Of a stretch of 13,082 bases of DNA, positions 7,719-13,082 are shown piece by piece (within the stretch, counting starts at the first letter, position 1; the number at the start of each line of letters is the position of its first letter). This stretch comes from CAZVIK01 sp964627045 (lineage in GTDB: Bacteria; Acidobacteriota; Terriglobia; Bryobacterales; Bryobacteraceae). The DNA is taken from contig CAZVIK010000107.1 of NCBI GenBank assembly GCA_964627045.1, positions 1 through 13,082 on the forward strand, given 5' to 3'. The position numbers and the translations under genes were made by a program. A model generated the notes under the pieces. The model had not been told where the DNA came from. It was given only the letters and a program-made list of their open reading frames with translations, and made no database searches.

Positions 7719-8021
7719 TCAGCAGGCCACCCCGGCGCGGCCGGGCGGTTCGGTTTCGCCCTCGCTTCCGGCGGCCTCCAGAAGGCGCAGCAACTGCTGC
7801 ACCCGGCCCTCCAGTTCCGTCATCTTGTGACCGAGCGCCGCCAGGCGCCATTGCATGGCCGGCGCCTGCCGCCCGCCGCCGGCCCGCCGCAGCACGGCCA
7901 GGCGCGCGAAATCCGACAGGCTGCGCGCCCCGTTTTCCGAACAGGCGGCCACCAGCGCGGCGTACTCCTCTTCGTTCACCCGGAAATTCACCAGCCGCGT
8001 TCGGGGCCTAGACACCCGCAT
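7719..8021 (-). CDS. Small ribbon-helix-helix-like protein (MobC-like N-terminus) with C-terminal coiled coil
   Basis: A 100-residue protein. Residues ~8-45 (RTRLVNFRVNEEEYAALVAA followed by SENGARSLSDFARLAVL) have the short strand, helix, turn and helix pattern of ribbon-helix-helix DNA-binding proteins and resemble the N-termini of MobC-type relaxosome accessory proteins. Residues ~60-85 (LAALGHKMTELEGRVQQLLR) look like a short coiled coil. The start is the ATG at 8021, with GGAGG 4 nt upstream; the gene overlaps the end of the antiterminator gene by 14 nt, so the two are probably translationally coupled. No relaxase or plasmid gene is nearby, so a regulatory role in the EPS operon is more likely than mobilisation, but this is inference. 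The DNA target is unknown. Confidence 0.7.
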   Translation of the reverse strand: MRVSRPRTRLVNFRVNEEEYAALVAACSENGARSLSDFARLAVLRRAGGGRQAPAMQWRLAALGHKMTELEGRVQQLLRLLEAAGSEGETEPPGRAGVAC

Positions 8022-8547
8022 ACTGCCTCCGCACCGCCGGGCGCACCCGGGCCACCGCCTCCCGTTCCACTTCCGCCGCCACCGAACGCTGCAGCAGTTC
8101 GACGCTCACCACCACGCGCCAGGCGTCCTTGATCTGCGTGACCACACCTTCGACCCCGGCCAATGGGCCGGCCTCGATCCGCACCCTCTCGCCGGCTTGC
8201 AGGTACGGGCACGGACCCACCACCATCCCGCTAGCCGTGAGCGTGCGAACCGACTCCACTTCGACCTCCGGGATGTCGGCCGGTCGGCCGCCGAAGCCGA
8301 CCACCGAGCCGGCCCCGGGGGTGGCCAGCACCCGCGCCCGGTCGGCCCTGGGAAACCGGCAGAACACATAGCCCGGAAACAGCGGCAGATCGATATCCTT
8401 CATGCGGTCGCTCCAGCGCCGCCGGGAGCGATACAGCGGCAGGAACGATTCCAGCCCCTTGGACTCCAGCGCGCGCGCCACGGCTTTCTCGTGCCTCGGT
8501 TTGACCGTCACGGCGAACCACAACCGCAAATGGCCCGTATCCGTCAC
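8008..8547 (-). CDS. NusG-paralogue transcription antiterminator (UpxY/RfaH-like)
   Basis: A protein of 179 residues. The NGN domain spans ~8-105 (LWFAVTVKPRHEKAVARALE, then the FLPLYRSRRRWSDRMK region and the signature LPLFPGYVFCRF at 54-65). A KOW domain follows at ~117-144 (LQAGERVRIEAGPLAGVEGV). Its place as second gene of a polysaccharide operon, rather than next to secE and ribosomal-protein genes, marks it as a specialised NusG such as UpxY, RfaH or LoaP, which bind RNA polymerase early and suppress termination across long surface-polysaccharide operons. The start is a GTG at 8547 preceded by GGAGGGGG about 3-6 nt away. No ops-like recruitment sequence could be recognised in the short leader. 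It begins 21 nt after the FecR-like gene. Confidence 0.92.
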   Translation of the reverse strand: MTDTGHLRLWFAVTVKPRHEKAVARALESKGLESFLPLYRSRRRWSDRMKDIDLPLFPGYVFCRFPRADRARVLATPGAGSVVGFGGRPADIPEVEVESVRTLTASGMVVGPCPYLQAGERVRIEAGPLAGVEGVVTQIKDAWRVVVSVELLQRSVAAEVEREAVARVRPAVRRQYAGV

Positions 8548-8568
8548 TTGCCCCCTCCAGGCGCGGTC

Positions 8569-9528
8569 CTACCGGCTGATGGTCCCCGGCTCATCCTTCT
8601 GCTGAGTCTTCCAATAAACCACCGCCCCGGCCGCCGCCCCACCGACAACGACCCCGGCGATGACCGCCTTGTGGCCGCCGCCTCCGGTGGCCGCCGGCGC
8701 GGCCTTGACCGGCGCGGGGGTGGGTGGCGCCGTCGCGGCCGGCGTGGCCGGAGGTGCCTGTTTTGCCGGAGCCGGAGCCGCCTTCGCCGCTTCGGGCTCC
8801 GGGTCCACGCAAGCGCCGCCCACACGCCGCATGCGGCGGATCTGAATCACTTCGAGCGCGCCGGCGACCGGCTTGGCTCCCCGAACAATGGTCGCCGTGA
8901 CCTCAATCATCCGGCCGACCTCGCCGTCGAGCCGCTCACCGCGAACCTCCTCCACCACGCCCGTCAGCGGGTCCCGCAACACGAACCGTCCGTCGCGGCG
9001 AAACAGGCAGCCGGTCATCTCGAAGGGAACGTCGGCGCCCGTGGCTTCCTGTGGCTGGAACTCCAGCGCCCGGCCCGGGACGAGCATCGCCACGACGGTG
9101 CCATCGGCCGTCGAAACCCGCAGCGACCCGGCCAGCGCCAGCGCCTGCATCTTCTTTTCTCCGACCACGGCCACCCGCCCGGCGGCGTCCGGCGATGCCG
9201 CCGCCACGCGCAACCCCAGCGCCTCCAAGCGGTAGTCCGCTCCACGCGCCAGTTCGCCGAGCCCTTTCTCCAACACCAGGCGATCGGCGAACACCCGGGC
9301 CCGCGAACCGGCCGCCAGACTCAGACGCACTCCTCCGGCCAAGTCCAGGTCGCTCGACGCGCTGGACGTCTCCAGCGTGCTGCCTTCAAAAACAGTGGCG
9401 TTGGACACGATCATCTGGTGGTCAACTTGAAGGGTTCCGGTGGTCTTGGCGACGCCAATCGCCGCGGCCGGGGCCGGCAAGGTGGAAAAAGCCAAAAGGA
9501 CGCACAGCGCAGTCGCGAGGCGGTACAT
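8569..9528 (-). CDS. FecR-like secreted/envelope protein with DUF5818-like segment and C-terminal TM
   Basis: A protein of 319 residues and the first gene of the EPS operon. The ATG at 9528 is chosen because GGAGG (9541-9537) is 8 nt upstream; the in-frame GTG at 9534 would leave only 2 nt. Residues 1-23 are a signal peptide (LATALCVLLAFSTLPAPAAA). Residues ~27-155 resemble a FecR-type domain (VFEGSTLETSSASSDLDLAG, LSLAAGSRARVF, then LVLEKGLGEL). Residues ~171-215 (MTGCLFRRDGRFVLRDPLTG, then VGRMIEVTATI) resemble DUF5818-like OB-fold-type domains common in Acidobacteriota. A Pro/Ala-rich linker (~245-282) leads to a Gly/Ala-rich TM helix (~288-305) and a short polar tail ending GTISR. It may sense or organise the envelope, with most of it in the periplasm. 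Domain names are from recognised patterns and no function is proven. Confidence 0.75.
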   Translation of the reverse strand: MYRLATALCVLLAFSTLPAPAAAIGVAKTTGTLQVDHQMIVSNATVFEGSTLETSSASSDLDLAGGVRLSLAAGSRARVFADRLVLEKGLGELARGADYRLEALGLRVAAASPDAAGRVAVVGEKKMQALALAGSLRVSTADGTVVAMLVPGRALEFQPQEATGADVPFEMTGCLFRRDGRFVLRDPLTGVVEEVRGERLDGEVGRMIEVTATIVRGAKPVAGALEVIQIRRMRRVGGACVDPEPEAAKAAPAPAKQAPPATPAATAPPTPAPVKAAPAATGGGGHKAVIAGVVVGGAAAGAVVYWKTQQKDEPGTISR

Positions 9529-9575
9529 CGACACTTCCTCCCAACGAAATCTTGCGCGTGCGGGTAAGTAATGTC

Positions 9576-9605
9576 ATCGTACAGTCGCAACGGCGGAGGT
9601 GTCAA
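9576..9605 (-). promoter_or_regulatory. Sigma70-type promoter of the EPS operon
   Basis: On the minus strand a perfect -35 hexamer TTGACA (9605-9600) is followed by an 18-nt spacer and the -10 hexamer TACGAT (9581-9576; four of six matches to TATAAT). Transcription would start near 9569, giving a leader of about 40 nt before the ATG at 9528. It stands out in such GC-rich sequence, and it is correctly placed and oriented upstream of the first gene. Confidence 0.7.
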
Positions 9606-9673
9606 GAATTGCATCCGGCCTGTTTGCAGCAACTTCGCTTCGTCCTGATCGGGCATAGCTAACGCTCTGTGAG

Positions 9674-9684
9674 TCCCATTGGGA
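9674..9684. promoter_or_regulatory. Palindrome upstream of the EPS promoter (possible operator)
   Basis: TCCCATTGGGA has 5-nt arms around a central T and lies about 70 nt upstream of the -35 element of the EPS promoter. A symmetrical site could bind a dimeric regulator such as the ribbon-helix-helix protein of the operon. A single short palindrome could also be chance. Confidence 0.25.
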
Positions 9685-9815
9685 ACCCCGGCGAAAAGAA
9701 CCAGACGCGCCGCCGGCTGCGCCGCGATTCACCGCTTCGCGCCGCCCCTGCCGCCCCACGGCCACGTCTTACATTTTCATTACAGGCTCAATCCTTACGC
9801 CCACCCTTCCATCGG

Positions 9816-9821
9816 TACAAT
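9816..9821 (+). promoter_or_regulatory. Possible -10 element for the MFP gene
   Basis: TACAAT matches the sigma70 -10 consensus at five of six positions and faces the MFP gene, whose start is about 155 nt downstream. The sequence 17 nt upstream (CTTACG) matches the -35 consensus at only three positions, so the call is weak. Confidence 0.3.
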
Positions 9822-9977
9822 GCGCCGGTGGCTTTATGGGGAAACGCTTAGGACCTTCAGCGCATCCCAACCGGTTGAATCCTCTCGGAGATCCCCGCCG
9901 GATTCGAGCGGAACTTGACGCCCCCGCCTGCGTATTAGAAACTGTGGGCCGACGGGCCGAGGGAGGCGAACAACGTC

Positions 9978-11198
9978 ATGGGCAGCAACGGAAATCATCG
10001 AAACGGCCGCAAGTCCAGGCGGCGTTGGGTCTGGCTGGTAGTCGTGGTCCTGCTTTTAGTGGGCGGGTATGCCGCGGTCAAAGCCTCCTTCAAGCCCAAT
10101 AACCGCATCGACCCCTCCAAGCTCGCCGAGATCTCACGCGGCTCCATCGCCCGCTCCGTGGTCGCGACCGGCAAGATCCAGCCGCGCTCGAAAGTGGACG
10201 TCAAAAGCAAGGCCAGCGGCATCGTGCAGCGCCTTCTGGCCGACTACGGCGACTGGGTCAAACAGGGCCAGGTTCTGGTGGAACTCGATAAGGTCGAACT
10301 CCGCGCGCGCGTCCGTGAGGCCACCGCGCAACTGGAGGCCGCCCAGGCGGCCGAACAATCCACGCAGGCCGCGCACGCGCGCAACCAGGTGGAGGCCGAA
10401 GGGCCAGACCTGCCCTTCCTGAAGTCCGCCATGCAGCGCGCCCAGAAGCTGCATGAGGCCGGCCTGATCGCCCGCAACCTCCTGGAGGACGCCGAGAAGG
10501 CCTACCAGCTGGGTCTCAACAAACAGATGGCCGCCGTCCGCAACGTGGCCGTCACCCGCGCCGAGATGGCCCGCGCCAAAGCGCAAGTCTCCCAGGCGCA
10601 GGCCGCCCTGGACCGCGCCCAGGAGGACCTCAATAACTCCACCATCGTCAGCCCCATGGACGGGCTGGTGCTCTCGCGCAACGTAGAGGTGGGCGACGCG
10701 GTCAGCTCCATCCTGGTGCTGGGTTCACAGGCCACCCTTCTGATGACGCTCGGCGACGTGGGGGACGTTTATGTGCTCGGGAAGGTCGACCAGGCCGACA
10801 TCGGCAAGATCTATCTCGGCGAACGCGCCCGCATCGTGGTCGAGTCCTTTAAGGACAGGAAGTTCGAGGGCGCCGTCACCAAAATCGCGCCGCTCGGCGT
10901 CGAGAAGGACAACGTCACCACCTTCGAGGTCCGCGTCTCGATCAAGAACCCGGGCGGCGACCTCAAAGCCAACATGAGCGCGAACGCCGAAATCGTTCTC
11001 GAAGAGAAGCTCGATGTCCTGCTGGCGCCCGAGGGCGCCATCGTGTACGACAAGGACCGCAAGCCATCGGTCGAAGTCCCCGACGCCACACTCGAAAAGG
11101 GCCGCCGCCGCGTTCCGGTCCAGTTGGGAATCTCCGACGGCGTCAAGACCGAGGTGCTGGCCGGCCTCAAACCCGGCGACAAGGTCATCCTGCAATAG
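9978..11198 (+). CDS. Periplasmic adaptor / membrane-fusion protein (HlyD/MacA-like)
   Basis: 406 residues. A basic N-terminus (GRKSRRRW) leads into a single TM anchor (~17-35), with no lipobox. The two halves of the lipoyl (barrel-sandwich) domain are at ~73-108 (VDVKSKASGIVQRLLADYGD then VKQGQVLVELD) and ~222-255 (STIVSPMDGLVLSRNVEVGD), separated by an alpha-hairpin coiled coil (~108-218). Beta-barrel and membrane-proximal domains follow, ending TEVLAGLKPGDKVIL, a typical MacA-like terminus. Such proteins link an inner-membrane pump (MacB-type ABC or RND) to an outer-membrane channel. No pump follows: the next gene is convergent, and the nearest ABC permease is a partial ADOP on the opposite strand. 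GGAGG (9962-9966) lies 11 nt before the ATG, slightly long. The export substrate is unknown. Confidence 0.9.
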   Translation: MGSNGNHRNGRKSRRRWVWLVVVVLLLVGGYAAVKASFKPNNRIDPSKLAEISRGSIARSVVATGKIQPRSKVDVKSKASGIVQRLLADYGDWVKQGQVLVELDKVELRARVREATAQLEAAQAAEQSTQAAHARNQVEAEGPDLPFLKSAMQRAQKLHEAGLIARNLLEDAEKAYQLGLNKQMAAVRNVAVTRAEMARAKAQVSQAQAALDRAQEDLNNSTIVSPMDGLVLSRNVEVGDAVSSILVLGSQATLLMTLGDVGDVYVLGKVDQADIGKIYLGERARIVVESFKDRKFEGAVTKIAPLGVEKDNVTTFEVRVSIKNPGGDLKANMSANAEIVLEEKLDVLLAPEGAIVYDKDRKPSVEVPDATLEKGRRRVPVQLGISDGVKTEVLAGLKPGDKVILQ

Positions 11199-11237
11199 CC
11201 GCGGCGGGCGCGCCCCCGGACCCCGGAGCCGCGCCGG

Positions 11238-11774
11238 TCAGATCACGCGCTCCAGAAGGGAGATCAGGTGGTTTTGGTCTAGCGGTGCGCCGCGCTGCAG
11301 CCGCGCATCGTACCAGATCCACTCCAGCCGCTCTCCCTTTGGACAACAGAAGACCGGGTGCTCGGGGACCTGGGACATCTCCAGATAGTCCTGGTTGAAG
11401 GCGCGCAACGAGCCCTCCAGGATGTACGGCGTGTGATACCGCTCGGTGGCGAACGGCGTGGGCGCGGCGTGAAACTCCAGTTGCACGATGCGGCCCGAGA
11501 CATTGATCTGGAAGATGTTGGAATCGTCGTCCCGATAGGCCTCGGCCGTGTACTCGGGCGGGCTCAACTCGACGGCCGGCCTGGAGAGCAGCCGGTTCAA
11601 TGTCGCGACCGGCGCGGCGCACATGGCGTGCAGTTCCACGGCGGCTCGCCGGCGCAGCACCGCGCATTCGCGCGCCTGGCGAACCAATTCCTCGTCTTTG
11701 GCGACCACGGCCTCGATGCGGCGGGCCAGCGCTTCCAAACGCCCGTCCGGCCCGGCCCTGCGGCGGAACTTCAT
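11238..11774 (-). CDS. Conserved-looking protein of unknown function
   Basis: 178 residues. I do not recognise a family. The first ~60 residues are charged and helical (LEALARRIEAVVAKDEELVR) and could form a coiled coil. The rest looks globular with beta strands (NIFQINVSGRIVQLEFHA at ~86-103), an acidic patch (YRDDDSN near 80-86), a Cys pair (FCCPKGERLEWIWYDARLQR near 140-159) and a final helix. There is no signal peptide or TM helix, so it is probably cytoplasmic. The ATG at 11774 has GGGGAG 6 nt upstream, and the amino-acid composition is normal, unlike the Arg/Pro/Gly-rich overlapping frames. It converges on the MFP gene with a 39-nt gap, and no functional link is evident. Confidence 0.7.
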   Translation of the reverse strand: MKFRRRAGPDGRLEALARRIEAVVAKDEELVRQARECAVLRRRAAVELHAMCAAPVATLNRLLSRPAVELSPPEYTAEAYRDDDSNIFQINVSGRIVQLEFHAAPTPFATERYHTPYILEGSLRAFNQDYLEMSQVPEHPVFCCPKGERLEWIWYDARLQRGAPLDQNHLISLLERVI

Positions 11775-11926
11775 CGGATGCTCCCCACGCTATTGTGCAC
11801 GAAAACCGGCCACCGCCGCACGCGGCATCCGGTTCGAGTGGCCCGAGGTCACCGTCGTCCGCAGCGTGCAGCCTGGCAGACGACGGCTGGCGATCACCTG
11901 CCCCACCAGGGAGTCTAGACGGCCGG

Positions 11927-11996
11927 ATTGGGTTCGTTTCGCGGGGCGTAAGTGGCTGTTTTTCCTTTGGGTTGGGCCTCCACAATGGCTTCGTTT
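11927..11996. repeat. Direct repeat of a TTCGTTT-containing motif, 57 nt apart
   Basis: ATTGGGTTCGTTT (11927-11939) and AATGGCTTCGTTT (11984-11996) match at 11 of 13 positions. The DNA between them includes a T-rich run (TGTTTTTCC at about 11957-11965), unlike the surrounding GC-rich sequence. On the minus strand the shared motif reads AAACGAA. I take this as part of a dispersed intergenic repeat; copies elsewhere in the genome cannot be seen from here. Confidence 0.5.
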
Positions 11997-12012
11997 GGCA
12001 AAATGGGCCGCT

Positions 12013-12047
12013 GCGCTGCGTGTTGCTTCGCAGACACGGGGCAGCGC
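12013..12047. repeat. Interrupted stem-loop in the intergenic repeat region
   Basis: GCGCTGC (12013-12019) pairs with GCAGCGC (12041-12047), GTGT (12020-12023) with ACAC (12034-12037), and TGC (12024-12026) with GCA (12030-12032) around a TTC loop, with bulges G (12033) and GGG (12038-12040): 14 base pairs in total. On the minus strand the hairpin is followed by GGCCCATTTT, so it could weakly terminate transcription from the permease gene about 240 nt upstream, but the T-run is short and displaced. Confidence 0.55.
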
Positions 12048-12284
12048 GATTTGGCATGGCGTGCGCCTCTTTCTTGAGTTATAGCAGGGGAGCGGCGCAC
12101 GACGTGCCGGACAGTGGGTGGAAGTACAGGAGCATGATGGACTTGTAGCTTCGCGGAGGGTGTGACCGTAGATTTCCGGCGCGAGAGGGGGAGATGGAGC
12201 CGGCACGGTCGCTACGGCGGGGTTCCTGGAGACGCGTCGTCCCGCGCGTGCCGCCATACCTCGACCGGCCACAGGTGAACCGGG

Positions 12285-13082
12285 CTACTCGTGCCTGAGG
12301 GCCGCCGCCGGCGGCATCTTGGCACAGCGCCAGGCGAGACCGGCGGCAACCAACACGGCGACCGTACCCAGTGACACGGCCGAAAGGGCGAGGGTGAACG
12401 GATCGCGCGGGTGCACGCTGAAGAGAAGCGACGAGAGGAGCCCGGTCGCAGCCAAGCTGACCAGGACGCCCACGAACATGCCGGCCGCCGCTACGGCGAT
12501 GGCGCTCCGAACCACCAGCATCAGGATCTGCACGGGGCGGGCTCCCATCGCTACCCGAATTCCGAACTCGCGCGTGCGAGCCGCGATGAGTTCGGCAGTG
12601 ACGCCGTAAATGCCAGCGACTGCGGCAAGCGTTCCGGCACCCGCGAAGAAAGCCAACAACCCCAGGTAAGAGCGCAGCCTGCGGGTCTCCCCCCAATAGC
12701 GCTCGTCCATCGTGCGGACCTCCGGCGGCGGAAGCTGCGGGTCCAGAGCAAAGGCAATCGCACGAATGTCCTGCGCGAGCCGTCCGGCATCGTGCGGCTG
12801 CGCCTTCACCAGCAGGTGACCGGCTGAACCGTGCGACAAGGGCAGGAACACCTGAGGTCCGGGGTTGGTGCGCAGGGCGAGTTGGCGCGTGTCCCGCACC
12901 ACACCGACAACCACCAGGTCCCTCACGCTTGAGTAGGATGTGGTCAGCGGACGGCCCAGCGGGTCATCCGAACCGAACAGCACGTTCGCTGCGGCCTGAT
13001 TGAGGATCGCGGGGATGGGCGTGGCCCCCTCATCGCCAGCCCCCAAATCGCGGCCCTTCAGAAACGGCGTGCCGAGAACCGC
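12285..13082 (-). CDS. ADOP/MacB-FtsX-type ABC transporter permease, C-terminal part (runs off right edge)
   Basis: The frame is open from the right edge to the TAG at 12287-12285, about 265 codons, and the N-terminal part is missing. The first visible residues (VLGTPFLKGRDL, then PAILNQAAANVLFGSDDPLG) match the periplasmic MacB_PCD-type domain of acidobacterial duplicated orphan permeases. An FtsX domain follows: TM helices around YLGLLAFFAGAGTLAAVAGI, then TREFGIRVAMGA, then LVVRSAIAVAAAGMFVGVLV, then LALSAVSLGTVAVLVAAGLA. It ends PPAAALRHE, the usual terminus of this family. ADOP proteins carry two such halves; this is the second. They have no ATPase domain of their own and their substrates are mostly unknown. 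No promoter or partner is visible in the window. Confidence 0.9.
   Translation of the reverse strand, partial: AVLGTPFLKGRDLGAGDEGATPIPAILNQAAANVLFGSDDPLGRPLTTSYSSVRDLVVVGVVRDTRQLALRTNPGPQVFLPLSHGSAGHLLVKAQPHDAGRLAQDIRAIAFALDPQLPPPEVRTMDERYWGETRRLRSYLGLLAFFAGAGTLAAVAGIYGVTAELIAARTREFGIRVAMGARPVQILMLVVRSAIAVAAAGMFVGVLVSLAATGLLSSLLFSVHPRDPFTLALSAVSLGTVAVLVAAGLAWRCAKMPPAAALRHE

Larger units (their letters stand above)
9529..9977. other. Divergent intergenic region between the EPS operon and the MFP gene
   Basis: 449 nt with no convincing gene. It contains the minus-strand promoter of the EPS operon (9605-9576), an 11-nt palindrome TCCCATTGGGA at 9674-9684 that could be an operator, and on the plus strand a possible -10 hexamer TACAAT at 9816-9821 for the MFP gene, with only a poor -35 match. 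Short open frames here have no coding character. Confidence 0.6.
11775..12284. other. Gene-free region with repeat-like sequence
   Basis: 510 nt with no convincing gene on either strand. Nearest the unknown-function gene lie its Shine-Dalgarno and perhaps its promoter. The middle (about 11920-12050) holds a 57-nt-spaced direct repeat and a strong interrupted stem-loop and looks like an intergenic repeat family member. At 12097-12107 there is an 11-nt palindrome GCACGACGTGC. The part next to the permease stop (12110-12284) shows nothing recognisable. Confidence 0.6.

Noticed and set aside
7719..8021. True plasmid mobilisation gene (MobC) indicating an integrated plasmid
   Set aside because: Only the ribbon-helix-helix pattern is shared; no relaxase, origin of transfer or plasmid gene is present, and the gene overlaps an EPS regulator.
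7855..9567. Plus-strand open frame of 570 codons opposite the antiterminator and FecR-like genes
   Set aside because: Arg/His/Pro-rich composition without motifs; the opposite strand carries recognisable domains with ribosome sites.
11199..11237. GC-rich sequence between the convergent MFP and unknown-function genes as a rho-independent terminator
   Set aside because: Several G/C runs can pair loosely, but there is no clean stem followed by a T-run on either strand.
11185..12057. Minus-strand frame of 290 codons overlapping the unknown-function gene
   Set aside because: Its composition is Arg/Gly/Ala/Pro-rich and it crosses the intergenic repeat; the 178-residue frame has normal composition and a ribosome site.

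Overview
The window is GC-rich bacterial DNA that most resembles Acidobacteriota (Bryobacterales/Solibacter-like). This rests on three gene types typical of that phylum: a secreted protein with SBBP repeats and its usual N-terminal domain, the C-terminal half of an ADOP-type ABC permease, and a FecR-like/DUF5818-like secreted protein. The assignment is inference from gene content; no rRNA or other phylogenetic marker is present.

Positions 9528 down to 1 (minus strand) form one long, probably single-operon, exopolysaccharide (EPS) export locus. A near-consensus promoter (9605-9576) lies about 40 nt upstream of the first start codon. The genes follow in transcription order: a FecR-like envelope protein; a NusG-paralogue antiterminator of the UpxY/RfaH type; a small ribbon-helix-helix protein overlapping it; a Wza-type outer-membrane polysaccharide export protein; a fused Wzz/BY-kinase with a tyrosine-rich tail; a SAM-dependent methyltransferase; a 997-residue secreted protein joining seven SBBP repeats to a lectin-like propeller; and the start of a Wzx-type flippase that leaves the window at its left end. 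The last two genes share an ATGA stop/start overlap, which ties the secreted repeat protein to the polysaccharide machinery. Between the methyltransferase and the SBBP gene sits a 131-bp MITE-like inverted-repeat element with nested hairpins, inside the transcription unit.

The plus strand carries one gene, an HlyD/MacA-type membrane-fusion protein (9978-11198), divergent from the EPS operon across a 449-nt intergenic region and without a partner pump next to it. A convergent minus-strand gene (11774-11238) encodes a conserved-looking protein of unknown function. A 510-nt gene-free region (11775-12284) contains what looks like an intergenic repeat family member: a 57-nt-spaced direct repeat and a long interrupted stem-loop. 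At the right edge, the C-terminal part of an ADOP/MacB-FtsX permease (minus strand) runs off the window.

Working model (inference): the UpxY-type factor loads onto RNA polymerase early in the operon and keeps transcription going through about 9 kb, including the hairpin-rich MITE. BY-kinase, Wza and Wzx make and export a polysaccharide, the methyltransferase modifies or caps it, and the SBBP/lectin-like protein is secreted and may bind the product.
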